Of a DNA stretch of 64,000 nt, positions 34,029 through 42,978 are shown in pieces; the stretch's first letter is position 1, and each line of letters starts with the position of its first letter. The translations under genes were made by a program, and so were the position numbers. Below the pieces are notes generated by a model, which was not told where the DNA came from, searched no databases, and worked only from the letters and a program-made list of their open reading frames with translations. This DNA comes from an uncultured Selenomonadales bacterium (lineage in GTDB: Bacteria; Bacillota; Negativicutes; Selenomonadales; Selenomonadaceae), in NCBI GenBank assembly GCA_947307055.1, contig CAMZHX010000002.1, positions 1 through 64,000 on the forward strand, in the 5' to 3' direction.

Positions 34029-34913
34029 TTGCCGACAAGAATAATTGACTTGGCAGCGAAGTCGGAGGAGATACAGGAAAATGAATTGCCGGTCGCGCTG
34101 ATTTACTTAGGGGAGCGAGCACCTGTCCGCGATTGGCAAGAATTATTTTTCGTTGCTGTCAAATGTCTTTATACAGAATTCCCCGACACGATTAACAGTT
34201 TATGTAGCACCGACCCAACACGGATACTTTTTTTGCGGACAAATACAATCGGCATGGAACGCCCGATGAGAATCGCGCCTATAATTTATCTGGAAACGAA
34301 ACGCACTCCCAATCAGATTGTCAAGGCGATTAAATTTATTTTCAGCCGCGCAGGCGTCCACAATGTCAAAATGCAAATCGAAATTTACGAGACCGCCTAC
34401 CCCAAAGATGATTACGCATTACGCATTACGAATTACGAATTGCCTTCCAAATTGCCTTCAAAGCCGGTGTTGCATCTCAACCAGACGATTGAGGAAATGT
34501 TAGCGGCTCTCGACGCAATGGAGATTAAGCCGCAAAAACATTCCAAAGTTGTCTTGCCGCACGCGACACATGGTCGAGCCGAGCCGCAAGTTTTCGGGAA
34601 TTTATTTTTCATTTTGGAGGGCGAACGGCATGGCCCCTTTGCTAACGAAAAAAATCGTTACGTCGCGTTGATGCAGTGCCTTGCCGAACTTTACCCATAC
34701 CAGATTTTGAAAGAAGCCGGGCACCACATTAACAGCCAACACCGCTTGACTTTGATGAAGGGCGGCAGTTATTTATATTTCCGCGAGCCCGTCGAGTTGC
34801 CGAATAATTTGTTCATCGACAAAGATTTTCCCGATAGAATTCTTGTCGAGAATGAGCGATATTATTTGGCGCGTTGCGGGCTTTATTTTGAAAGCGTCAT
34901 GTTCAACGGCTAA
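34029..34913 (+). CDS. Hypothetical protein with an in-frame repeat insertion
   Basis: The ~294-residue protein starts at TTG 34029 (MPTRIIDLAAKSEEI), nine bases after AAGGAG. The GTG at 34020 sits on the ribosome-binding site. The sequence is a soluble alpha/beta protein with a first part (ALIYLGERAPVRDWQELFFV) and a C-terminal part (GGSYLYFREPVELPNNLFID). I recognise no family. About residue 130 the stretch DYALRITNYELPSKLP is encoded by ATTACGCATTACGAATT-type repeat DNA (34411-34441), a sequence found between genes elsewhere in this window. The repeat was evidently inserted without breaking the frame. The gene is controlled by the palindromic promoter just upstream. Confidence 0.7.
   Translation: MPTRIIDLAAKSEEIQENELPVALIYLGERAPVRDWQELFFVAVKCLYTEFPDTINSLCSTDPTRILFLRTNTIGMERPMRIAPIIYLETKRTPNQIVKAIKFIFSRAGVHNVKMQIEIYETAYPKDDYALRITNYELPSKLPSKPVLHLNQTIEEMLAALDAMEIKPQKHSKVVLPHATHGRAEPQVFGNLFFILEGERHGPFANEKNRYVALMQCLAELYPYQILKEAGHHINSQHRLTLMKGGSYLYFREPVELPNNLFIDKDFPDRILVENERYYLARCGLYFESVMFNG
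34411..34441 (+). repeat. ATTACGCATTACGAATT-type repeat inside a coding gene
   Basis: Tandem heptamer-like units ATTACGC/ATTACGA lie here inside the gene at 34029-34913. They match intergenic repeats at 34966-35047, 41804-41866 and 56100-56133. Confidence 0.75.
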
Positions 34914-34930
34914 AGATAATTGTAAATAAA

Positions 34931-34966
34931 AATAACCCCACTCCGCGCAGAGCAGGGCTATTTTTA
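34931..34966. terminator. Terminator after the 34029 gene
   Basis: AATAACCCCACTC pairs imperfectly with AGCAGGGCTATT, with a T run on the plus strand and an A run on the other side. It can act in both directions. Confidence 0.65.
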
Positions 34967-35047
34967 ATTAGGAATGCTTAATGCGTAATGCGCAATGATA
35001 AAAATGGTTTTTTAATTACGCATTATGAATTACGAATTACGCATTAT
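34966..35047. repeat. Intergenic ATTACGCATT-type repeat
   Basis: AATTAGGAATGCTTAATGCG and AATTACGCATTATGAATTAC form two arms of an inverted arrangement of the dispersed repeat. It lies between a terminator and the end of pckA and reaches the pckA stop. Confidence 0.65.
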
Positions 35048-36663
35048 TAAAGGTGCGGACCTGCCGCGACGAGGGCTTTACCTGCCGCGTTGTATTCGTA
35101 TTTCTTGAAGTTCTTGATAAAGCGGCTCGCCAAATCCTTAGCCTTTCTATCCCATTCGGTCGGGTCGGAATAGGTGTTGCGCGGGTCAAGAATTTCAGTC
35201 GCGACGCCTTCAAGGACTGTCGGAACTTCAAGGTCGAAGATAGCAATTTTCTTAGTCGGAGCATTTTTAATCGCGCCGCCCAAAATCGCGTCGATAATGC
35301 CGCGAGTGTCTTTAATAGAAATGCGTTTGCCGGTGCCATTCCAGCCGGTGTTGACGAGGTAAGCTTTCGCGCCGCTCTTTTCCATGCGCTTGACGAGTTC
35401 TTCGGCGTACTTAGTCGGGTGCAGTTCGAGGAAGGCTTGACCGAAACACGCGCTGAAAGTCGGAGTGGGCTCGGTAATTCCGCGCTCGGTGCCAGCAAGT
35501 TTGGCAGTAAAGCCGCTGAGGAAATAATATTTTGTCTGTTCGGAAGTCAGAATCGAGACGGGCGGCAATACGCCGAAAGCGTCCGCGCTGAGGAAGATAA
35601 CCGACTGCGCGGCGGGACCGTGACTATCGGGGCGCACGATATTTTTAATGTGATAAATCGGGTAGCTGACGCGGGTATTTTCCGTTACGGATTTGTCGGA
35701 GAAATCGATTTTGCCGTTCTTGTCGACGGTGACATTTTCGAGCAGAGCATCGCGGCGAATCGCGTTATAAATATCGGGTTCGGATTCTTTGTCGAGGTTG
35801 ATAACTTTTGCATAGCAACCGCCCTCGAAATTGAAAACGCCGGTATCGTCCCAGCCGTGTTCGTCGTCGCCAATAAGTAAGCGTTTCGGGTCGGTAGAAA
35901 GGGTCGTTTTGCCCGTGCCGCTAAGCCCGAAGAATATCGCGGTGTTCTCGCCGTTCATGTCGGTATTGGCGGAGCAGTGCATAGCGGCAATTCCCTTGAG
36001 CGGCAAGAAGTAATTCATCATGCTGAAGAGACCCTTTTTCATTTCGCCGCCGTACCAAGTATTCAGAATGACTTGTTCCTTGTCGGTGATGTTGAAGACG
36101 GTAGCCGTTTCGGAATTGAGACCGAGTTCCTTCCAGTTAGTGACTTTCGCTTTGGAGGCGTTGAAAACTACGAAGTCGGGTTCTTGGTCGAATTCTTCTT
36201 GATTCTTCGGGCGAATGAACATGTTGGTAACGAAATGCGCTTGCCACGCAACTTCCATGATGAAACGAATTTTCATGCGGGTATCTTTGTGAGTGCCGCA
36301 GAAGCCGTCAACGACGAAAAGGCGTTTATTGGAGAGTTCCTCTATTGCCATTTTCTTGAGAGCTTTCCAAGACTCAACGGAGCATTTTTTATTGTCGTTT
36401 TTGTACTCGTCACTCGTCCACCAAATTTCGCCGGGCGCACCTTCCTTAGTCGTGTCGTCGTAAACAATGAACTTATCCTTCGGCGAACGACCAGTATAAA
36501 TGCCAGTCATAACATTCAATGCGCCAAGTTCCGTTTCTTGTGCGACATCGTAGCCGGTAAGTTCAGGGCGCGTTTCTTCGTTGAAAAGTACTTCGTATGT
36601 CGGATTATAAATAACTTCCTTCACACCAGTGATTCCATATTTGCTCAAATCTAGCATCGGCAT
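35047..36663 (-). CDS. pckA: Phosphoenolpyruvate carboxykinase (ATP)
   Basis: The 538-residue enzyme interconverts oxaloacetate and PEP using ATP; in fermenting anaerobes it often runs in the carboxylating direction toward succinate or propionate. Hallmarks are [11 protein letters not shown], the P-loop [18 protein letters not shown], kinase-2 motif [20 protein letters not shown] and the metal-binding [19 protein letters not shown] 36663 is chosen because GGAGG lies ten bases before it. The start five codons upstream would overlap that site. It is transcribed alone. Confidence 0.97.
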   Translation of the reverse strand: MPMLDLSKYGITGVKEVIYNPTYEVLFNEETRPELTGYDVAQETELGALNVMTGIYTGRSPKDKFIVYDDTTKEGAPGEIWWTSDEYKNDNKKCSVESWKALKKMAIEELSNKRLFVVDGFCGTHKDTRMKIRFIMEVAWQAHFVTNMFIRPKNQEEFDQEPDFVVFNASKAKVTNWKELGLNSETATVFNITDKEQVILNTWYGGEMKKGLFSMMNYFLPLKGIAAMHCSANTDMNGENTAIFFGLSGTGKTTLSTDPKRLLIGDDEHGWDDTGVFNFEGGCYAKVINLDKESEPDIYNAIRRDALLENVTVDKNGKIDFSDKSVTENTRVSYPIYHIKNIVRPDSHGPAAQSVIFLSADAFGVLPPVSILTSEQTKYYFLSGFTAKLAGTERGITEPTPTFSACFGQAFLELHPTKYAEELVKRMEKSGAKAYLVNTGWNGTGKRISIKDTRGIIDAILGGAIKNAPTKKIAIFDLEVPTVLEGVATEILDPRNTYSDPTEWDRKAKDLASRFIKNFKKYEYNAAGKALVAAGPHL

Positions 36664-36785
36664 AAAATCTACCTCCAAAAATAAATTTAGTTAATGATAA
36701 GCTTTTGCGCTTTAATTGTCAAATAAAAAATTGACGCACGCTTGTATTGATTTGGCAATAGCTCCCGCCGCCCTTCGCGATAAAA

Positions 36786-36815
36786 AAATCCCCTGCGCTT
36801 TGCAAGGGAAAAAGA
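36786..36815 (-). terminator. Terminator after the GH32 gene
   Basis: On the minus strand CCCTTGC pairs with GCGCAGGGG around a short loop and is followed by ATTTTTTTA. Confidence 0.7.
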
Positions 36816-36828
36816 AAAGGAGTTTTTA

Positions 36829-38370
36829 TTAGAACTCATAGTAGTCGAGCGATTTGATTGCAAATTTTTCAGCTTTCGGAATGAAGACGATATTTTGAGA
36901 TTCCGGCTGCGGATAGACACGAGTAGACATAACTTCGGAACCGTCGTTGATGAAAATTTCAATCGCGGACTTGTCGAGGAAAATGCGGAACTTGAGGATA
37001 TTGTCGAAGGGTTGCAGAATGACTTTGCGAACGCCTTTGCCGCCCTCAATCGTCTGGTCGCGGTTAAGCTCAATAACGGGCTTGCCCTCTTCGAGGTAGT
37101 ACTTGACGACGGTTTTATCGTCCTTGCGATTCGAGAAGAGCTCAAACTCGAAGTTGTTGCCCGAAGCGTTAACGTCGACATCAAAGAGCAATTCACCGCA
37201 AGTACCTTTAACGCCGTCAAGCGTCGTTTCCTTATCGAGCGCAAGGTCTGTGAAGTGAACGCCTTCGCCGCGCATACATTCGAGTTCTTTGGGCGGAATG
37301 GTATAAACTCTGCCGTCTTCTCTCAACTGGAGTTCGCGCGGAATAGTGAGCATAGTTGCCCAGCCGTCAGCCTGTTCGGGGAAGGGACTTTGCCACGCAG
37401 CCATCCAAGCAATAATGAAGTAGCGACCTTCAGGATTTTTCATCATTGTTGTTGCGTAGAAGTCGAAGCCGTGATCGAAGGTAAAGAACTCGCCGTGGTC
37501 GTAAATGCCAGTTTCGTAATTGAGCTTGCCAATCATGTAGCCGGCTTGGTGGATATTGTGGAACATGTAGCCTTTAGGCGGGACGTGTTGCGGCGAAATA
37601 ATCATGACGTAAGTATCGCCGAAATGCGCAAAGCCTGGGCACTCCCACATAGTACCTTCGGAATAGTCCGGTTTGGAAATGGCCGCGACGGATTTAAATT
37701 TCCAGTCGAAGAAGTTTTCGGAATCAAACAGGACAATTTGCGTGCGGGAGCGGTCGTGAATTCTGTTACCAATCGCGCAGTAATATTTGCCGTCGTGATC
37801 CCAAATTTTAGGATCGCGGAAGTCGATATTGGCAATAATCGGGTGATCGTTCGGAATGTCAATGACGGGATTTTTTTCGTACTTCGTGAAGTTGATGCCG
37901 TCTTCGGAATAGGCGAAGCACTGACGCTCAGTGACATTGCCGCCGCCGGAACTGCCGGAAGGATTGTAGCCGGAAGGATTTTCGGCGGAAGAATTGACGC
38001 CGCCCGGACCGTTGAATCTTTGCGACGTGTACATAAGCCAGAGTTTGCCTTCAAACTCGTAGCCGCAGCCGCTGAAGCAGCCGTCCCAGTCGTACCATTC
38101 GTGACCTTCGGAAAATGCGCCGGGCGTAATGGCAATCGGTTGATGTTCCCAGTGGCAAAGGTCTGTGCTCGTGGAGTGACCCCAATGCATGGGACCCCAG
38201 TTCACCGAATACGGGTGATGCTGATAGAAAATGTGATATTGGCCTTTGTAGTAGGAAAAGCCATTCGGGTCGTTGAGCCAGCCAACCGGCGGCGCGACGT
38301 GATACTTCGGATACCATTTTGACTCTTGACACTTTTTAGCTTGTTCAGGGTCTAATTTTTTGTCTAACAT
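36829..38370 (-). CDS. GH32 sucrose/sucrose-6-phosphate hydrolase or fructanase
   Basis: The 513-residue enzyme has the GH32 nucleophile motif WLNDPNG (31-37), the RDP motif (184-186) and the acid/base motif ECP (242-244), followed by the C-terminal beta-sandwich (LKFRIFLDKSAIEIFINDGS). It lacks a signal peptide, so it acts on sugar imported into the cell. Residues 119-144 form an Asn/Gly/Ser-rich insertion between conserved blades that is unusual for the family. No sugar transporter or regulator is adjacent. Whether the substrate is sucrose, its 6-phosphate or a fructan cannot be told from sequence. Confidence 0.9.
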   Translation of the reverse strand: MLDKKLDPEQAKKCQESKWYPKYHVAPPVGWLNDPNGFSYYKGQYHIFYQHHPYSVNWGPMHWGHSTSTDLCHWEHQPIAITPGAFSEGHEWYDWDGCFSGCGYEFEGKLWLMYTSQRFNGPGGVNSSAENPSGYNPSGSSGGGNVTERQCFAYSEDGINFTKYEKNPVIDIPNDHPIIANIDFRDPKIWDHDGKYYCAIGNRIHDRSRTQIVLFDSENFFDWKFKSVAAISKPDYSEGTMWECPGFAHFGDTYVMIISPQHVPPKGYMFHNIHQAGYMIGKLNYETGIYDHGEFFTFDHGFDFYATTMMKNPEGRYFIIAWMAAWQSPFPEQADGWATMLTIPRELQLREDGRVYTIPPKELECMRGEGVHFTDLALDKETTLDGVKGTCGELLFDVDVNASGNNFEFELFSNRKDDKTVVKYYLEEGKPVIELNRDQTIEGGKGVRKVILQPFDNILKFRIFLDKSAIEIFINDGSEVMSTRVYPQPESQNIVFIPKAEKFAIKSLDYYEF

Positions 38371-38506
38371 CCTTAACCCACCTCCGTCGTTAATTTTAAA
38401 TTAGCACGGGCTTAAAGTCAACTGAATTCAAAATTTTTTGATACTATGCAACGAAAATTTATTTTGATATAATGCAGGAAAAATTTTACATTGGGGGAAA
38501 AAGGCA

Positions 38507-40084
38507 TTGAGGAAAATTTTTCTCGTTTTGCTAGTGCTAATGATTTTGACTTCGACAGCGTTGGCGCAGAATAAAAAAATTTTGTACGTGCCGATTGACG
38601 ACCGCCCTTGCAACTTAATTCAAGTCGTGCAAGTGGCGGAGAAGCTCGGCTACGAACTTTTGACGCCGCCCGAAGGAATCATCGGTACCAAAGGATTCAA
38701 CGGCGACCCCGATAAGATGTGGGCTTGGGTAGAGGAAAACGCCGCGCAAGTTGATATGGCTGTCTTGTCGACCGACTCGCTGATTTATGGAAGTTTAGTT
38801 GCCTCGCGACTTCACGACTTGTCCGCGCAGACGATTTTAGAACGGGCGCAACGTTTTAAGACCTTCCACGAAAAATTTTCCTACTTGCCGATTTACGCTT
38901 TTGGGACGATTATGAGGACGCCGCGTTCAGCAAGTGCCTCAAGTATCGAGCCGGAATATTACAAGGCTTATGGTACGAAATTTTTCCAGTACACCGCGCT
39001 TCTTGACAAGCAGGAAATGGGCTTGCTTAAAGGCGGCGACAGTCGCGCTTTGAAGAAATTAGAAGCCGAAATCCCTGCAGAATATCTCGACGACTGGCTC
39101 AAACGCCGCGCTAAAAATTCTGACGCCAATGAACTTTTTGTCAAGTACACGCGGGAAGGCGTCTTCGATTACTTCTTGCTTGGTTGCGACGATAGCGCGA
39201 TGTATTCTCAGACGCATCGCGAAAGCCGCAAGCTTACCGAACTTGCAAGCGATATGGGCAAAACGCTTATTCAAGTCACGTCGGGCGCGGACGAACTCGG
39301 CATGTTGATGATTGCTCGCGCTATCAATCGCGACAGAGACCAAAGACCGTTTGTCAGCGTCATGTACAACGCGGGCAAAGGCGCGGAAACTTTTCCGACT
39401 TACAGCAACGAGCCGATTGGCATTTCAGTTGACGCGGCGATAATTGCTGTTGGCGGCTTGAGGATTCCGGCTCACGAACGCGCCGACATTGTCCTTTTAG
39501 TCAACACTCGCGAGGACGGCAAAACTTTCGAGGCGGCCGACGCCAAACGGAATAAAATCAAACTGCGCGGCGACATCAAAACATTTATGGAGCCGGTGAA
39601 AAATTTTGTGGCGCAAGGTTATCCGGTCGCGATTGCTGACATATCTTTTGCCAACGGAGCGGACAATTCGCTAATGAATCAGCTCAAAGTCAACGATTTA
39701 CAATATAGAATCAAAGCTTACGGCGGCTGGAATACCGCGACCAATTCGAGCGGTTTTCTAATCGGCGCGAGCGTCCTGACAAAGTTTATGACTGACAAAG
39801 ACATTGCCGAACTTTTGACGACGCGCTACCTTGACGATTGGGCTTATCAAGCGAATGTTCGTCAAGAAATTGTCGGGGCGAGTTACGGCTTGCCAGGCGA
39901 GGGGACTCCTTCGGATTTGAAAGACAAACTCCCACCACTGGAAAAACTTCTTAACGAGAGGATGAGAGCATTTGCCGCCGAGAATTTGCGCTTGCCGAGT
40001 CGGTGGCACCTTGAGGACTTACGGTTCAACCTACCGTGGAAAAGAACTTTTGAATGCGAACCGCAATTTAAGTTGATAGGTTAA
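38507..40084 (+). CDS. Secreted DUF4127 protein
   Basis: The 525-residue protein has a signal peptide (MRKIFLVLLVLMILTSTALA) and the DUF4127 hallmarks VPIDDRPCNLIQVVQVAEKL, AVLSTDSLIYGSLVASRLH, LGCDDSAMYSQTHRESRKL and GADELGMLMIARAI. The Asp/Arg/Glu clusters suggest a hydrolase-like active site, but the family has no assigned reaction. It should act outside the cytoplasmic membrane. The start is a TTG preceded by GGGGGA. The stop lies within the first units of the inverted repeat that follows. Confidence 0.88.
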   Translation: MRKIFLVLLVLMILTSTALAQNKKILYVPIDDRPCNLIQVVQVAEKLGYELLTPPEGIIGTKGFNGDPDKMWAWVEENAAQVDMAVLSTDSLIYGSLVASRLHDLSAQTILERAQRFKTFHEKFSYLPIYAFGTIMRTPRSASASSIEPEYYKAYGTKFFQYTALLDKQEMGLLKGGDSRALKKLEAEIPAEYLDDWLKRRAKNSDANELFVKYTREGVFDYFLLGCDDSAMYSQTHRESRKLTELASDMGKTLIQVTSGADELGMLMIARAINRDRDQRPFVSVMYNAGKGAETFPTYSNEPIGISVDAAIIAVGGLRIPAHERADIVLLVNTREDGKTFEAADAKRNKIKLRGDIKTFMEPVKNFVAQGYPVAIADISFANGADNSLMNQLKVNDLQYRIKAYGGWNTATNSSGFLIGASVLTKFMTDKDIAELLTTRYLDDWAYQANVRQEIVGASYGLPGEGTPSDLKDKLPPLEKLLNERMRAFAAENLRLPSRWHLEDLRFNLPWKRTFECEPQFKLIG

Positions 40085-40151
40085 TAGGTTAATAGGTGGA
40101 TAGGTGGATAGAAATCTAACAACCTAACCACCTAACAACCTAATAACCTAT
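40076..40151. repeat. Inverted repeat of AGGTTAATAGG-type units
   Basis: Left arm ATAGGTTAATAGGTTAATAG and onward pairs with the right arm ending CTAATAACCTAT, about 36 bases each with a four-base loop and a few mismatches. It overlaps the last codons of the DUF4127 gene and could form a long transcript hairpin that ends transcription. Confidence 0.7.
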
Positions 40152-40201
40152 CATGCGGCAGTAATTTTTGAATGCATGTTTTAAGGAAAGGTTTTGTTCA
40201 A

Positions 40202-41767
40202 ATGGAAAGGGGCACGATTGATGTGTTCAAAAAATTTAAACTGCCGCGCTTTTCGAGACGAGGTCGGCAAAGGCAACGCGGGCAACTCGTCCTGCTTTAC
40301 GCCCTATTTGTTCCGCTAATATTCTTCTTTGTCGGATTAACCTTCGACCTAAGTTGGTATTATCTCAACGTCTCGCGAATGCAAAACGCGGCCGACGCAG
40401 CAGCAGTCGCCGGAGCTCAAACGCTTATCGGCGAAGACGGCAGCCTGTCCTATTGCATGGGCAAATCTTTCGTCAAAGGCTACGACGGCAAAAATGTTAA
40501 GGAATCTTATCAAAATACCTCATTCGGCGATAGGACTGCCAAAACTTACGTCGGGAAAAACCTTGCCAAAGGTAATACCGATTGGAACGACAACACGATA
40601 ATCGACTTGTGGACTAAAAACGAATTGTCCTTTGATAGCTTGCTTTTGAGCGAGGCTAATGACACAGGAACCTTATACTATCACGTTATGCTTGAGGAAG
40701 AAGTGCCGCATATGTTCCTGAGCGGACTCAGCGAGCGGTTCCCGATGAATGCTAAAGTTTCTTCCGTCGTCATGATAAATCAATACATGAAGGGCTACGA
40801 CTTTTTCGAGCAAATGAAGTCCCTTGAAAAAAGGCAAACCTCTTCGAGCTTTGACAACGTTAAAAAGAAAAATACCAAATCAAATGATGAAGAAACCGTC
40901 GCGGCGGCAAAAGAACGTAGCGTTCTGACAGAAATTGTTCTCGATGAAAATAACCACCGTCAAGTTGAAATTTTTAATCTCTCGGATAAAGACGAGCTGA
41001 AGAAAACTTTTGATACGCAGAAAATTTTTAACAGCTTGTTTATAGGTACTCAATCAATCAGCAATAACAAAGATTCTAGGGCAATCCATAGGATAATAAA
41101 TATCGATACAGTTTATCCTGTCCGCGATGATAATTTCTACAGTGATTATAAAGTTTTGTCAAAGGTACGCGAGGATAATCCCGCCTACGACGACATGAGC
41201 GACAACGAATTGATAAGCGCGCTCGCTAAAGATTCTTTCGACCCGCTGTTCATTCGCATTGAGAGCGAAGCAGCAAAAGACCGCCTCCGCCAAGTTATTA
41301 TCAATGTGAACGTCTCAAACATGAACGAAATGACCGACCGCCCGATTTTCATATTTTATGAGGGCGACGTCAACGGCAATTCTTTCCCCGTAATCGTGAA
41401 TCTCAACGCGGACTTTCGCGGCGTCATCTTCGCGCCAAATAGCCCCGTCGTCATAAACGGCAACGATTATACTTTTCAAGGTTTCGTCATTGCGGACAGT
41501 TACGTCGAGTTGGTGACCGAAGACGACGATGACAATTATTATCCTATCCGAGACGAACACGAAAATCTTATTTATGTCGACTATTACGGCAATGTTCAGT
41601 ATAAAAATCAAACTATCACGCCGACAGCAAAAGCTTACAACCTTTTCCAAACGAAATTTGATTCCTTCGAGCTTGTCAAGTTCGATACTTACAAGCCGGA
41701 TAAGAAAAATATTTTCTTCACGACCGAAGAGGCCAAAGCGATAAATAAGCCGGATATAGCAACTTAG
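40202..41767 (+). CDS. TadG-like protein with N-terminal Flp-pilus assembly anchor
   Basis: The ~521-residue protein begins with a basic segment, then RGQLVLLYALFVPLIFFFVG and FDLSWYYLNVSRMQNAADAAAVAGAQ. This is the Tad/TadE-G anchor in which a single helix is followed by an Asn/Ala-rich helix. The remaining ~440 residues are extracellular and acidic, with a right-handed-helix-like part (DFRGVIFAPNSPVVINGN). ATG 40202 is preferred to 40172 because AAGGAAAGG lies ten bases before it. No other Tad genes are adjacent. A role in surface attachment or pilus assembly is likely but not shown. Confidence 0.8.
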   Translation: MERGTIDVFKKFKLPRFSRRGRQRQRGQLVLLYALFVPLIFFFVGLTFDLSWYYLNVSRMQNAADAAAVAGAQTLIGEDGSLSYCMGKSFVKGYDGKNVKESYQNTSFGDRTAKTYVGKNLAKGNTDWNDNTIIDLWTKNELSFDSLLLSEANDTGTLYYHVMLEEEVPHMFLSGLSERFPMNAKVSSVVMINQYMKGYDFFEQMKSLEKRQTSSSFDNVKKKNTKSNDEETVAAAKERSVLTEIVLDENNHRQVEIFNLSDKDELKKTFDTQKIFNSLFIGTQSISNNKDSRAIHRIINIDTVYPVRDDNFYSDYKVLSKVREDNPAYDDMSDNELISALAKDSFDPLFIRIESEAAKDRLRQVIINVNVSNMNEMTDRPIFIFYEGDVNGNSFPVIVNLNADFRGVIFAPNSPVVINGNDYTFQGFVIADSYVELVTEDDDDNYYPIRDEHENLIYVDYYGNVQYKNQTITPTAKAYNLFQTKFDSFELVKFDTYKPDKKNIFFTTEEAKAINKPDIAT

Positions 41768-41803
41768 AAAAAAATCCCCTTCCAAATCGGAGGGGGATTT
41801 TTT
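41768..41803. terminator. Terminator after the TadG-like gene
   Basis: AATCCCC pairs with GGGGATT around a 12-base loop, with A run before and T run after. It lies between convergent genes. Confidence 0.8.
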
Positions 41804-41866
41804 AATTAGGAATTCGTAATGCCTAATGCGTAATTAAAACCAAAATCATTACGAATTACGCATTGC
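41804..41866. repeat. Intergenic ATTACGCATT-type repeat
   Basis: AATTAGGAATTCGTAATGCC and ATTACGAATTACGCATTGCC form arms of the same dispersed repeat seen at 34966 and 56100. It fills the gap before the end of the ABC ATPase gene. Confidence 0.65.
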
Positions 41867-41871
41867 CTTTC

Positions 41872-42978
41872 TTATGGCAACGTGAATTTTATTTTGTTGA
41901 CGCCGCTTGAGTACTCGTGGGAATAATTTTTAGTCATACTTTTTAGAATCGTCGCGCCGAGATGTTCTTCGTCGAACTCGTCAGGAATTTTTTCGAGCGG
42001 ATTATACGACTTGCCCGCGCAAGAAAATTTTATCCCAATGCCGCTGTCAACTTCCGAGTATGTCACGTCGATTGAAATTTTAACGTCGTCCGCGCAGGCG
42101 TTGTTCAACATCTCGTAAATCAATTCCTCGCAGCAGAGTTGCAATCGATTCGTCCGGCGAACACTCAAGCCGTATTTCTCCGCGAAGGTCTGAATGCCGC
42201 CCTGCATCTGCATTAGGTCGAAGTGCCGCTCGGAAATTTCGTAGCTGAAATATTTTTGCTTGTGGATAAAGGCGACGGTCTTTGGGCGTTTAGGCGCGTC
42301 GAAAATTTCTTTGGGCGTGCCCTGCTCGTAAATCTCGCCGTCCGCGAAAAATAAAATCCTCGTTGCGACTTCGCGGGCAAAATTCATCTCGTGCGTTACG
42401 ATTATCATTGTCAGATTTTGTTTGGCCAGCATTCTTATAACCGCTAAGACTTCGCCGACCATGGTCGGGTCAAGTGCGCTTGTCGGCTCGTCGAAGAGAA
42501 TTACTTTCGGGTTCATCATCAAGCTTCGGCAAATCGCGATGCGTTGTTGCTGACCGCCCGATAAAAATTCAGGATAAGCCTCCGCCTTTGATGTCAAGCC
42601 GACCTGTTCGAGTAGCTCCATTGCCTTTTCGCGAGCCGCATCCTTTGTCATGCCCAAAAGTTTTATCGGCGCGACAGTCAAATTTTCCATAACGTTCATG
42701 TGCGTGAACAGATTAAATTTCTGCCAGACCATGCCCATGCTCCGCCGAATTTTATCTATGTCGACGCCGGGCGCAGTCATCTCTTGTCCGTCGACGAAAA
42801 TTTGTCCGGCGTTCGGTTTCTCCAAAAGTTCAAGGCAACGCAGGAAAACACTTTTGCCGCAACCCGACCCGCCAATTATCGCTATGCGCTCGCCCTCCTC
42901 GACCGTCAAATCAATGCCGCGCAAAACTTCCAGCGCGTCGAACGATTTCTTCAGCCCGCGAACTTCTATAACACTCAT
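41872..42978 (-). CDS. GlnQ-type ABC ATPase fused to an RsbW-like ATPase domain
   Basis: The 368-residue protein has a complete polar-amino-acid ABC ATPase: Walker A GGSGCGKS (36-43), signature LSGGQQQR (139-146), Walker B LFDEP (161-165) and IIVTHEM. From about residue 250 a second domain follows, resembling the HATPase fold of anti-sigma kinases: N-box EELIYEMLNN (284-293), then YSEVDSGIGIKFSCAGKSY and DEEHLGATILKSMTKNY. GlnQ proteins normally end near 245 residues. No permease or binding-protein gene is adjacent, so it is an orphan ATPase. ATG 42978 overlaps the stop of the PHP gene. A regulatory ATPase responding to transport is a possible role. Confidence 0.85.
   Translation of the reverse strand: MSVIEVRGLKKSFDALEVLRGIDLTVEEGERIAIIGGSGCGKSVFLRCLELLEKPNAGQIFVDGQEMTAPGVDIDKIRRSMGMVWQKFNLFTHMNVMENLTVAPIKLLGMTKDAAREKAMELLEQVGLTSKAEAYPEFLSGGQQQRIAICRSLMMNPKVILFDEPTSALDPTMVGEVLAVIRMLAKQNLTMIIVTHEMNFAREVATRILFFADGEIYEQGTPKEIFDAPKRPKTVAFIHKQKYFSYEISERHFDLMQMQGGIQTFAEKYGLSVRRTNRLQLCCEELIYEMLNNACADDVKISIDVTYSEVDSGIGIKFSCAGKSYNPLEKIPDEFDEEHLGATILKSMTKNYSHEYSSGVNKIKFTLP

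Noticed and set aside
36895-38322. A 475-codon open frame on the plus strand opposite the GH32 gene
   Set aside because: It is the shadow of the GH32 gene, which has all family motifs. The antisense product has no recognisable domain and no ribosome-binding site.
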